From Gemmatimonadota bacterium (lineage in GTDB: Bacteria; Gemmatimonadota; Gemmatimonadetes; JACCXV01), in the NCBI GenBank assembly GCA_013696835.1, contig JACCXV010000148.1, positions 1-17,960 of the forward strand: a stretch of 17,960 nucleotides of DNA, given 5' to 3'. Every line of letters begins with the position of its first letter. The stretch's first letter is position 1. Under the pieces are notes generated by a model. The model made no database searches. It saw nothing but the letters and a program-made list of their open reading frames with translations, and was not told where the DNA came from. Positions 1 through 7,092 of this stretch are shown here, piece after piece. A program made the translations under genes and the position numbers.

Positions 1-1
1 G

Positions 2-1060
2 AGCGTGACACCCACCTCCGGCGTCAACGACGGCTCGGTTGCGGTGGACGTGCGTCCGGGGGCCCTCGCGACAGGCACGCACCAGGCTTCGGTGACGGTT
101 TCGGCCAGCGGCTCTCCCTCGCACACGGTCGCCGTGACGCTGACCCTGACGGCGGCCACGGCGCCCCCGGCGCTCTCCGTGGACAGGGCGCTGGTCTCGT
201 TCCGCATGGGCCAGGGCGCTGCCGATCCCGGCGATCAGACGTTCGCCGTCAGCAACGCAGGCGGTGGCACGCTGCGGTGGAACGTCTCCGAGGATGCTTC
301 CTGGCTGACGGTGCGCCCGGCTGCGGGCACGAACGACGGGATGGTGACCGTCTCGGTGTCCGGTGCCGGCCTCCCCGCCGGCACGCATACCGCGGTCGTG
401 ACGGTGACGGGTGACGGCACGCCCTCGAGGACGGTCGCTGTGACCCTGGAGGTAGCCTCTCCCAGCGGCGGTGGTGGCACGGGTGGCGGTGAGCCGGTCC
501 CGCAGGAGCCTTCGGCAGCCTCTCTCGAGGTCTCCACGCGCGATCTGACGTTCAGCGCCACGCTCGACGGCCAGACCGCGCCCCGGACCTTCACGATCCA
601 GACGGGAGATCCCACCGTGAGCTGGAGCCTCTCGTCGGCGCAGAGCTGGATCACCACGACGCCTCGGACGGGGCGCGGCCCGGCAACGGTGACCGTGCAG
701 CTCGCGTTGCAGGGCGGGACGGCGGGAACTTTCGAGGGTGCGATCCAGGTGACCGCCGCCTCCGGAACCGCCAACTCGCCCCAGACCGTCAACGTTCATC
801 TCAACGTGCTTCCCGAGGGAGGCGGCGAGCCCCTTCCGCCGCCGTCGGGGTCTCCCGGAGAAGGGGACCCCGAAGCCTTCGAGCGCGCGAACGTGGATGC
901 GGAGTCTCCAGGGAGCGGCAGCCGGGTCGACGCCTACGACGTCGTCGCCGTGATCCGCGCGGTCGAGACGGGGGACCTGAGCTACGACGTGACGGGCGAC
1001 GGCAAGGTCGACTCGGCGGACGTGGACGCGGTCCTGGCGAGGTTCGGCGAAGTGCAATAG
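2..1060 (+). CDS. BACON-like repeat protein with C-terminal dockerin-like module (5' partial)
   Basis: The reading frame is open from the first bases, so the start and any signal peptide lie upstream. Residue numbers count from the GTG at 5. The visible part has about three all-beta repeats of roughly 95 residues (tail of one at 1-50, then about 55-150 and 173-268), each with the pattern of a hydrophobic strand, a W-x-V/L-S core, an 'SWLTV/SWITT' strand, then 'G..TVTV' and a final 'TVxVxLxV' strand. This resembles BACON/Ig-like repeats of secreted proteins. A Gly-rich linker (about 153-163) joins repeats and a Pro/Gly-rich linker precedes residues 296-351, a dockerin-like module with one good calcium loop (DVTGDGKVDSAD). 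The same 56-residue tail closes the next gene, and a cohesin-like protein follows. By inference it is a secreted surface protein held by cohesin-dockerin contact. No enzymatic domain is visible in this portion. Confidence 0.8.
   Translation, partial: SVTPTSGVNDGSVAVDVRPGALATGTHQASVTVSASGSPSHTVAVTLTLTAATAPPALSVDRALVSFRMGQGAADPGDQTFAVSNAGGGTLRWNVSEDASWLTVRPAAGTNDGMVTVSVSGAGLPAGTHTAVVTVTGDGTPSRTVAVTLEVASPSGGGGTGGGEPVPQEPSAASLEVSTRDLTFSATLDGQTAPRTFTIQTGDPTVSWSLSSAQSWITTTPRTGRGPATVTVQLALQGGTAGTFEGAIQVTAASGTANSPQTVNVHLNVLPEGGGEPLPPPSGSPGEGDPEAFERANVDAESPGSGSRVDAYDVVAVIRAVETGDLSYDVTGDGKVDSADVDAVLARFGEVQ
890..1057 (+). other. Dockerin-like module, copy 1
   Basis: Codes for the last 56 residues of the BACON-like protein. 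The second half carries a classical dockerin/F-hand loop, DVTGDGKVDSAD, followed by a helix (VDAVLARFG). The first half keeps the helix pattern (RVDAYDVVAVIRA), but its loop reads DAESPGSGS and lacks the usual Asp/Asn ligands. It aligns without gaps to the tail of the next gene at about 32 of 56 positions by eye. Confidence 0.7.
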
Positions 1061-1096
1061 GAACGCCTGGAGCGGCCACATCGTTCGGCGTATTCC

Positions 1097-1122
1097 GACA
1101 GGCCTCCCAACGGGGGCCTGTC
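1097..1122 (+). terminator. Strong hairpin after the BACON-like gene
   Basis: GACAGGCC (1097-1104) pairs perfectly with GGCCTGTC (1115-1122). Inside, CCC (1106-1108) can pair with GGG (1112-1114) around an AAC loop with one bulged T. It starts 36 bases after the stop codon and lies before the promoter-like site of the next gene, as expected for a transcription terminator. No T-run follows, so it would be a hairpin-only or Rho-assisted terminator, or an mRNA 3'-end stabiliser. Confidence 0.55.
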
Positions 1123-1164
1123 GCCGTTGGGGCAGCTGTGGAACTCGCCTGCGCAACCTTGCGG

Positions 1165-1193
1165 TAGACCCCCCGTCCTGCTCGCGCTACAAT
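1165..1193 (+). promoter_or_regulatory. Candidate sigma-70-type promoter for the PKD/cohesin genes
   Basis: TAGACC (1165-1170, 4 of 6 to TTGACA) and TACAAT (1188-1193, 5 of 6 to TATAAT) are separated by exactly 17 bases, in an otherwise GC-rich gap between the hairpin at 1097 and the ATG at 1240. A start of transcription near 1200 would leave a leader of about 40 bases. This is a consensus match only. Confidence 0.45.
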
Positions 1194-1239
1194 ACGACGT
1201 TCAAGCGCGTCGCTGCTGGCCCTCCTTGACTCAGAATCC

Positions 1240-3315
1240 ATGCCTTCGTTCCGGACCCTGCACATAGCGGTCTTCCTTCTTCTGCTGCCTGTGCAGGCGC
1301 CGCGCGCTGGTGTCACCGTTCCTCTGCTCGGAGGCGGAGACGGCGCCACTCGAGACAACGAGACGCCACAGGTGCGTATCGAGCGTCCCAGCGGCGACGT
1401 GACGATCCAGGAGGGCGAAAGCGTTACGTTCGAAGGCCTGACTTTCGATCCCGACGGGACGGTGGTCTCGCGCTCCTGGGTGTTTCCCGGGGGCAGCCCC
1501 GCGAGCAGCAGCCTGGAGGATCCCGGGAGCGTGCGCTGGGACAGGGCGGGCACCTACACGATCACGTTCACGTGCGTGGACAACGAAGGGGCACGCAACC
1601 GGACGCCGGCGCAGCGCACGATCACGGTGGCCGAAGCGCCCGCCACGAACACGCCGCCGGACGCGCGCATCGACAGCCCTGGTTCCGGAACCACCCTGAT
1701 CGAGGTGGGGCAGTCCGTGGAGCTCCGCGGCACGGCGACGGATCCGGACGGAAGGATCACCTCCTACCTGTGGGATTTCTCCGGCTCCCCGGGGGCGCCG
1801 CTCGATCGAACGGTCGAGGATCCAGGCCCCGTGCGGTTCGACACGCCTGGAGTGTTCACGGTCAGCTTCCGGGTCACGGACGACCGCGGGGCTCAGGATC
1901 CGGTGCCCGATTTCAGGGTCGTTCAGGTGATTTCGGCCCCGCCGCCCACGAATCGCGCGCCGGCGGCCCGGATCGACACACCGGCGGCCGCGCTGACCAC
2001 CATCCGCTTGGGTGAGACACTGATCTTCACGGGAACGGCGACCGATCCCGACGGCAATGGGACGATCGCCAGCTACAACTGGGACTTTGGGGGGTCCGCC
2101 GGCTCTCCAGCACCGCGCAACGTGGAGGATCCGGGGGCGGTGCAGTTCAACTCGATCGGCGTCTTTCAAGTCGTGTTCACGGTCACCGACATCCACGGCG
2201 CGCAGGATCAGGACGTCCGCCAGGTGCAGGTAGTTTCGCAGCCACCGCCGACGAACGCGGCGCCGAGCGTGACGATCGACCAGCCGGCGGGGAGCGTGAC
2301 GATATCGGCGGGGCAGAGCGTGACGTTTCAGGGGAGCGCGACGGATGCGGACGGGGTGATTGTGGCGTACGCGTGGACGTTTCCGGGGGGCAGTCCGGGG
2401 TCGAGCAGCGTGCAGGATCCTGGGAGCGTGACGTTTGCGACGGCAGGGAACTACACGGTGGAGTTCAACGCCAGCGACAACGACGGGGCGCAGGATCCGA
2501 CGCCGGCGCGGGTGGTGGTGAACGTGATCGCGGGGGGAGGCGGTGTGAACGTTCCTCCGGAGGTGGCGATCGTGTCGCCGGCGACGAACCTGGCGGTGCA
2601 GGCGGGATCGACGGTGATCTTTCAGGGGCAGGCGAGCGATGCGGACGGGAGCGTGGTGTCGTATGTGTGGGATTTTGGGGGAGGTGCGACGAACGCAGCG
2701 GTGGAGGATCCGGGGCCGGTGACGTTCAGCCGCGTGGGAGTGTACACGGTGACGTTCAACGCGACGGACAACGGCGGGGCGGCGGATCCGACGCCGGAGC
2801 GGCGGACGCTCACGGTGACGCAGCTTCCGCCGTCGAACAGTGCGCCGCAGGCGACGATTGACGCGCCGCTGGGGCCGACGGTGAACGTGCTGACGGGTGG
2901 GAGCCTGGCGTTCGGCGGGACAGGCAGCGATGCGGACGGGCGGATCGTGACGCACCGCTGGGATTTTGGGGGAGGGGCGCCGAACCGCGGGGTGGAGGAT
3001 CCCGGGGCGGTGGCGTTCACGGTGGCGGGGGTGTACACGGTGACGTACAACGTGACGGATGACGGTGGGGCGAGCGATCCGACGCCGCCCAGCGTGCGGG
3101 TGGTGGTGGGGTCGGAGCCCGGGGGTGGGACGGGTGGGAACTTCAACGTGGATGTGGTGGCGCCGGGGAGTGCGACGCGGGTGGATGGGCACGACGTGCT
3201 GTTCGTGGTGCGCGCGATCGGGACGCAGGACTTGCGGGCGGACGTGAACGGGGACGACAAGGTGGACAACGCCGACGTGCAGTTGACGCTGGCCGCGCTG
3301 GGGGAGGTCGAATGA
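1240..3315 (+). CDS. Secreted six-PKD-repeat protein with C-terminal dockerin-like module
   Basis: The 691-residue product begins with a signal peptide (hydrophobic run IAVFLLLLPVQAP at about 9-21, likely cut near the Ala/Gly of PRAGVT). Residues about 40-627 are six tandem PKD-type repeats of 90-100 residues. Each has a '(A/S)x(I/V)xxP' entry strand, a 'DPDG/DADG' turn, the core '(W)xFxGG', 'VEDPG.V.F' and 'GxYTVTFxxTDxxGA'. PKD domains are beta-sandwich spacers and binding modules of extracellular proteins. Residues 636-691 form a dockerin-like module (loop DVNGDDKVDNAD) equal in length to that of the upstream gene. No catalytic domain is present, so the protein looks structural, adhesive or scaffold-like. 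The stop overlaps the start of the cohesin-like gene (ATGA), indicating co-translation. Codon usage changes near 2250: the last three repeats use strongly G-ending codons. Confidence 0.88.
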   Translation: MPSFRTLHIAVFLLLLPVQAPRAGVTVPLLGGGDGATRDNETPQVRIERPSGDVTIQEGESVTFEGLTFDPDGTVVSRSWVFPGGSPASSSLEDPGSVRWDRAGTYTITFTCVDNEGARNRTPAQRTITVAEAPATNTPPDARIDSPGSGTTLIEVGQSVELRGTATDPDGRITSYLWDFSGSPGAPLDRTVEDPGPVRFDTPGVFTVSFRVTDDRGAQDPVPDFRVVQVISAPPPTNRAPAARIDTPAAALTTIRLGETLIFTGTATDPDGNGTIASYNWDFGGSAGSPAPRNVEDPGAVQFNSIGVFQVVFTVTDIHGAQDQDVRQVQVVSQPPPTNAAPSVTIDQPAGSVTISAGQSVTFQGSATDADGVIVAYAWTFPGGSPGSSSVQDPGSVTFATAGNYTVEFNASDNDGAQDPTPARVVVNVIAGGGGVNVPPEVAIVSPATNLAVQAGSTVIFQGQASDADGSVVSYVWDFGGGATNAAVEDPGPVTFSRVGVYTVTFNATDNGGAADPTPERRTLTVTQLPPSNSAPQATIDAPLGPTVNVLTGGSLAFGGTGSDADGRIVTHRWDFGGGAPNRGVEDPGAVAFTVAGVYTVTYNVTDDGGASDPTPPSVRVVVGSEPGGGTGGNFNVDVVAPGSATRVDGHDVLFVVRAIGTQDLRADVNGDDKVDNADVQLTLAALGEVE
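3145..3312 (+). other. Dockerin-like module, copy 2
   Basis: Codes for the last 56 residues of the PKD protein. Calcium loop DVNGDDKVDNAD has Asp in place of the usual Gly at loop position 6. The first half shares NVDxxxPGSxxRVDxxDV with copy 1, so both copies have the same non-canonical first loop. It lies immediately 5' of the cohesin-like gene, which supports a docking role. Confidence 0.7.
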
Positions 3316-3905
3316 GGTCACGGGCATACATGGGCTGGTGTGGGGTTGGGGCGGCAGGGGTGCAGGCGCTGGCGGTGGTGGCGCTGGCGGCGGGGCTGGG
3401 TTGCGGGGGCGGGTCGGCGTCGGACCTGGTGTTGCCGGAGCAGGTGGACGTGACGCTGACGCCGGTGGGGGAGCCTGGGGCGCGCACGCTGGGACTGGAG
3501 CTGGCGGATGCGAGCGGGCGGGACGTGAGCGTGCGTCTGACCGGGCGCGATCTGGAGGATGTGACGGGGGTGGCGTTCGAGCTGAGCTACGATGCCGAGA
3601 TTCTGGAGTATGCGGGAGCCAGCGCGGGGAGCTACTTCGGGACCGCGCCGGTGACTGGGGCGCGGGTGGTGGAGCGCGCGCCTGGGCGGTTGGTGGGCGT
3701 GGCGGCGGGGATGGAGCAGGCGAGCGGGCGCAGCGGGAGCGGAGAGCTGGTGCGGCTGAACTTCCGGCTGCTGCGGCTGCGGGACACGCAGACGACGCTG
3801 GGCTTCGCGACGCCGCAGAGCCTGGTGTACGGCCCCGCCGGTCCCACGCCGCAGCAGACGTTCATCAACGCCCAGCTCGTCACCCGCATCCGAGCCCCCA
3901 GCTGA
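3312..3905 (+). CDS. Cohesin-domain protein, probable lipoprotein
   Basis: The 197-residue product starts with an ATG overlapping the PKD stop by 4 bp (ATGA), so translation is probably coupled. The N-terminus is a hydrophobic export signal ending AAGLGC; Cys31 is the likely lipidation site, although Gly at -3 makes the lipobox atypical. Residues about 44-193 fit a cohesin fold. 'GVAFELSYDAEILEYAGA' matches the cohesin pattern of strand, Tyr-Asp and buried Leu, followed by 'GSYFG', 'GRLVGVAAGM', and 'GSGELVRLNFRLL', the usual 'G.G.L..l.F' segment. Cohesins bind dockerin modules; two dockerin-like tails are encoded just upstream. By inference it is the membrane-anchored receptor that holds those proteins at the cell surface. 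Codons are heavily G-ending up to about 3790. Alternative: a free-standing cohesin-like adhesin. Confidence 0.8.
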   Translation: MRSRAYMGWCGVGAAGVQALAVVALAAGLGCGGGSASDLVLPEQVDVTLTPVGEPGARTLGLELADASGRDVSVRLTGRDLEDVTGVAFELSYDAEILEYAGASAGSYFGTAPVTGARVVERAPGRLVGVAAGMEQASGRSGSGELVRLNFRLLRLRDTQTTLGFATPQSLVYGPAGPTPQQTFINAQLVTRIRAPS

Positions 3906-3967
3906 TCCCCCCGCCAAGCCCCAGCCCCGGGAGTCCTCTCCCCGCCGGTGGCTCGCGGGCGACGCAG

Positions 3968-4888
3968 GTGCCAGCCTGTCGGGCTCATTTCCAGTCGTTC
4001 TGGGGCTTGCCGCGATGGCTCGTGATGGTCCTTGCATCCACGTGCGCCCTGGTGCACGGCCCCGCCCCGCTTCACGCTCAGGAACCCCGCCGCGGTGGAG
4101 AGGTGGCCCCATATGCCGGCCTGCTCGCCTTCGACGAAGGCTTTCGCGTTTCCGATGGTTTCGCCTTCCGGGGCCTGAAGGACGCCGCCGTGTTCGGCGG
4201 CCGTCTCGGATACACGCTCAGCAGGCGGTTGGGTGTCGAGGGATCGCTCGCCGTGAGCAGCCAGGCCATCGATCCCTCCTCACAAGCCGGCTCGGGCGGT
4301 GTTGACGCGGATCTCACGGCGTACCTCGCCGAGGCGCTTCTCTACCTTGCCTCGGGACCCGTCATCCCGTTCGTCGCCGTCGGTGGCGGAGGGATGAGCT
4401 TCAGCACGAACGCCGAGCTGACCGACGACGAATCCTCCTCTGGTGCGGTGGCGAGCGTCGGCGGAGGCTTCAAGCTTCCGCTCTCGCCGATGCTGGCCGT
4501 GCGGCTGGACGCGCGCGATCTTCTGGTGCGTAGGGATGAGAGGTCACTGGGTTCCCTGTTCGGCGGGGAAGGGCAGCTGCGGCACAACGTGGCGCTCTCC
4601 GCGGGCGTCGCGCTGCGATTCGGCGGTCCGGCGGATGAGGACTCCGACGGCATCTACGACGATCGGGACCGCTGCCCGGGAACGCGCGCCGGCTCACCCG
4701 TTGACGAGAACGGGTGCGAGCCACGCATCCCGGAGGGTCCTCCCCCGGTGCGCACCGATGGGGACGGCGACGGCGTGAGCGACGGGCTCGATCGCTGCCC
4801 CGGCACGCCGGCGGGTGTGGTCGTTGACCTCGATGGGTGTCCCATCGAGGGGGCGGGGGAGGGAACGTCGGGCACGAACGACAAGTAG
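3968..4888 (+). CDS. Outer-membrane beta-barrel protein with thrombospondin type 3 repeats
   Basis: The start is uncertain. ATG at 4025 (287 residues) gives a signal peptide with no basic residue. TTG at 4007 or GTG at 3968 (306 residues, used here) add Arg before the hydrophobic stretch WLVMVLASTCALV, which ends at a likely cleavage site HGPAPLHA/Q. No clear ribosome site separates them. The mature part has about 190 residues of alternating hydrophobic strands with Gly turns (APYAGLL, GGRLGYTLSRRLGVEGSLAV, IPFVAVGGGGMSF, AVRLDARDLLV, NVALSAGVALRFG), typical of an OmpA-type eight-stranded barrel. Two calcium-binding TSP3 repeats follow (DSDGIYDDRDRCPGT and DGDGDGVSDGLDRCPGT). In OprF/OmpA-like proteins these lead to a peptidoglycan-binding OmpA domain, but here the protein ends after the second repeat. 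The next gene begins 9 bases downstream. Confidence 0.78.
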   Translation: MPACRAHFQSFWGLPRWLVMVLASTCALVHGPAPLHAQEPRRGGEVAPYAGLLAFDEGFRVSDGFAFRGLKDAAVFGGRLGYTLSRRLGVEGSLAVSSQAIDPSSQAGSGGVDADLTAYLAEALLYLASGPVIPFVAVGGGGMSFSTNAELTDDESSSGAVASVGGGFKLPLSPMLAVRLDARDLLVRRDERSLGSLFGGEGQLRHNVALSAGVALRFGGPADEDSDGIYDDRDRCPGTRAGSPVDENGCEPRIPEGPPPVRTDGDGDGVSDGLDRCPGTPAGVVVDLDGCPIEGAGEGTSGTNDK

Positions 4889-4897
4889 AAAGACGCC

Positions 4898-7039
4898 ATG
4901 GCGACCATCTATCTCGCTGATCCCGACGAAGGCTACCGCAAGGGTCTCGCGCACGCGCTGCGACGGGCCGGCCACGGCGTGACCGAGTTCTCCAGCGGTT
5001 CCGAGCTGTACGCCGGGGCGCTCGCCGACGAGCCCGACCTGATCGTGATGGAGACCGACCTGGAGGAGATGGACGGCTTCCAGGTCTTCGCTCTCCTGCA
5101 GCGGGACCGTGCCGAGCCCTTCCCAGTCCTCTTCGTCACGGCTTTCGAGAATCCTCGCGTGGCTCGCATCTGCAAGCAGCGGGGTGCGCTTGGGTACGTC
5201 GGCAAGAACCGGCCGCTCGACCAGGTCGTCACTGCGGTCCAGGCCTATTTCACCGATCACGACCCCCTGTACGACCGCAAGCTCCCGGCGGCACTGGCCT
5301 GGCTGCAGTCACGCGGGAAGTCCGGCCGCCTGGACCTCGAAGGAGAAGGGGAGATCGGCTACGTGCTCCTCCACCGTGGAAAGGTGCTGGAGGCGCGCTG
5401 GAGATCGGCAGTGGGGGAGGAGGCGGTGCGCAGCTTGTCCGAGGAGGGCGATGGCATCCGCTTCCGCTTCGCCGAGGGCACCGACGAGATCGAGCTCCCG
5501 GCCGACCTCCGAAGGGGGATGGACGAAGGCGCCGGACGTGCGCCAGACGCTGCACGTGTCGCAGCCGCTGCCCCGCCCGCGCTCAGCTCGGAGGCCACTG
5601 TCGTGGGCCCCGAGCCCTCAGCGGATCGCGTGCCCCGGGTTGCAGCGAGTGGCGCTTCGCCTGCGGCTATGCCCCAGGTAGCGTCCCGCGCAATTCCGTC
5701 GGATCCCGGGAACTCGGCCTCCGCAGTGCTCCCGCGCTCGGCCGAGCCAGTGGATCCTCTGCTGCGCACGAGCGCGGGCGACCTTCACGTGGCGGGCGAG
5801 GGTGGTGCGGTCGCGGCCCTGCGCGAGCTCCGGGAAGGGCATGCCTCGAGACCCCGGAGGAGCAAGGCAGGCCGGAGCGCGATGCTGGCCATCGCGGCGG
5901 CGGCCGCCTTCGTTCTCGTTGCCGGCGTGACGCTGGTGGCGTTCTATCCCGGCTACCTGCCGTCCGCGCTGGCGGGTATCCTGGAGCGCCCCGAGCGCGC
6001 ACCGGAGGTGCAGGTGCTGCGGGAGCCCACCTCGCAGTTCGCCCGCCGTCCGGACGAGGGCGGAGGGGGATCCGACGCAGTGCTTGCCCGTGACGAGGAC
6101 CTGCTGGCGCTGCGTGAGGAAGACGCGGGGACGAGCTCCGAACCGATCGGGAAGCGGTCGCCGGATGTGCGCCCGGCTGCCGATCCCGTGCCGGCTCCTC
6201 GCGCCGCCGACCGCGAGCCTGCTCCCGCCGCCCCCGAGCGCGAGCCGACGCCCGAGCCCACGAGGTCCTCGGCCGAGCTGCCGCGCACGCGCGAGGTCGA
6301 GCGAGACGACCCGCGCCGAGAATCGACTGCAGCCACCCCGGTCGCAGGCGCCGCGGGTTCGCGCACGACGGCCGCACCACCCTCGACGCGGGAGCGCGAG
6401 CCCGCGCCCGCGCAGCGCATCGTAGTGCCTCCATCGCGCGAGGATCGCCCTGCCGCCGCGCCCCCCATCGTCTCCGCACCAGTGCCCGAGAGGACTGACC
6501 GCGGGCGGTCCGCTGGCGACGTGGCCGACAGGGACGCGGCCGACAGCGACGTGGCCGACAGGGACGCGGCCGACAGGGACGCGGCGGACCGCGCGGCGAG
6601 TCAACGCGATGTCGCGCTGGGCGCCGGGACGCAGCCCGAGTCGGCTGCCGCGGCGCCCTCGCTTCGCCCCGAAGCGGAACCGGTCGCCGCGACGCCACAG
6701 CCCGAGGGCGGGACCCGCACCGCCCTCCGGGCGCGGGAATCGCGGCGCGCTTCGGAAGACGCCTCGCCCGAGGTCAGGCCCGTTCTGCTCCAGCGCGGCA
6801 CGGAGCCCTACTATCCCTCGGAGCTCCGGGCGCAGGGAGTGGGCGGAAGCGTGGTGCTGAACATCCGTGTCGGCGCCAACGGACGAGCGCAGCAGGTCGA
6901 GGTCAGGCGCTCATCCGGCTACGAAGCCTTCGATCAGGCCGCGGTCGCGGCCGTGGGCACGTTCCTCTGGGAGCCGGCACGCGATGGCGACCGCCCCACC
7001 GAGGCCTGGGTGACGCAAGCGGTGACGTTCCGCCCCTGA
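4898..7039 (+). CDS. Receiver-DUF4388-transmembrane-TonB C-terminal fusion protein
   Basis: The 713-residue product has a receiver domain (about 2-118), a DUF4388-like module (about 128-212: GRLDLEGEGEIGYVLLHRGK and onward), a basic stretch (RPRRSKAGR) then one membrane helix (about 327-351), a 270-residue Pro/Ala/Arg/Glu-rich linker, and a TonB C-terminal domain (about 628-713: EPYYPSELRAQGVGGSVVLN, SSGYEAFDQAAV, FLWEPA). The positive-inside rule places receiver and DUF4388 in the cytoplasm and the TonB domain in the periplasm, where TonB domains contact outer-membrane transporters or other partners. The receiver has Asp8, Thr81 and Lys103, but the phospho-acceptor position is Glu52 instead of Asp. 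No ExbB/ExbD genes are visible. It follows the outer-membrane protein gene by 9 bases with AGAAAGA upstream of the ATG. Its role is unknown; linking a cytoplasmic signal to the envelope is inference. Confidence 0.85.
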   Translation: MATIYLADPDEGYRKGLAHALRRAGHGVTEFSSGSELYAGALADEPDLIVMETDLEEMDGFQVFALLQRDRAEPFPVLFVTAFENPRVARICKQRGALGYVGKNRPLDQVVTAVQAYFTDHDPLYDRKLPAALAWLQSRGKSGRLDLEGEGEIGYVLLHRGKVLEARWRSAVGEEAVRSLSEEGDGIRFRFAEGTDEIELPADLRRGMDEGAGRAPDAARVAAAAPPALSSEATVVGPEPSADRVPRVAASGASPAAMPQVASRAIPSDPGNSASAVLPRSAEPVDPLLRTSAGDLHVAGEGGAVAALRELREGHASRPRRSKAGRSAMLAIAAAAAFVLVAGVTLVAFYPGYLPSALAGILERPERAPEVQVLREPTSQFARRPDEGGGGSDAVLARDEDLLALREEDAGTSSEPIGKRSPDVRPAADPVPAPRAADREPAPAAPEREPTPEPTRSSAELPRTREVERDDPRRESTAATPVAGAAGSRTTAAPPSTREREPAPAQRIVVPPSREDRPAAAPPIVSAPVPERTDRGRSAGDVADRDAADSDVADRDAADRDAADRAASQRDVALGAGTQPESAAAAPSLRPEAEPVAATPQPEGGTRTALRARESRRASEDASPEVRPVLLQRGTEPYYPSELRAQGVGGSVVLNIRVGANGRAQQVEVRRSSGYEAFDQAAVAAVGTFLWEPARDGDRPTEAWVTQAVTFRP
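6518..6592 (+). repeat. Five 15-bp tandem repeats in the TonB-fusion linker
   Basis: Five consecutive 15-base units of the form GACGYGGCSGACMGS code for D-(V/A)-A-D-(R/S), residues 541-565 of the fusion protein. Units 1 and 3 are identical (GACGTGGCCGACAGG), and units 2 and 4 differ only in the last base. Repeats in frame (multiples of 3) can expand or contract without breaking the gene. They give an alternating acidic/basic, probably extended or helical, periplasmic spacer. Confidence 0.85.
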
Positions 7040-7092
7040 CGCAGGACCCTTCCCGCTCCGATCCCCGGACAGCGACAGCCGAGCCACGGCCG

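Noticed and set aside
1231..3327. A 698-codon open frame on the minus strand, opposite the PKD gene
   Set aside because: Its product is a His/Arg/Pro-rich string with no domain; it mirrors the codon bias of the real PKD gene on the other strand.
3338..3967. A 5' extension of the outer-membrane protein frame through the cohesin gene
   Set aside because: The translation is a Gly/Ala/Arg-rich low-complexity shadow of the cohesin-like gene; the barrel protein needs a signal peptide, which begins near 3968-4025.
6518..6592. The short tandem repeats as a CRISPR array
   Set aside because: Units of 15 bases are directly adjacent without spacers and keep a reading frame inside a gene.
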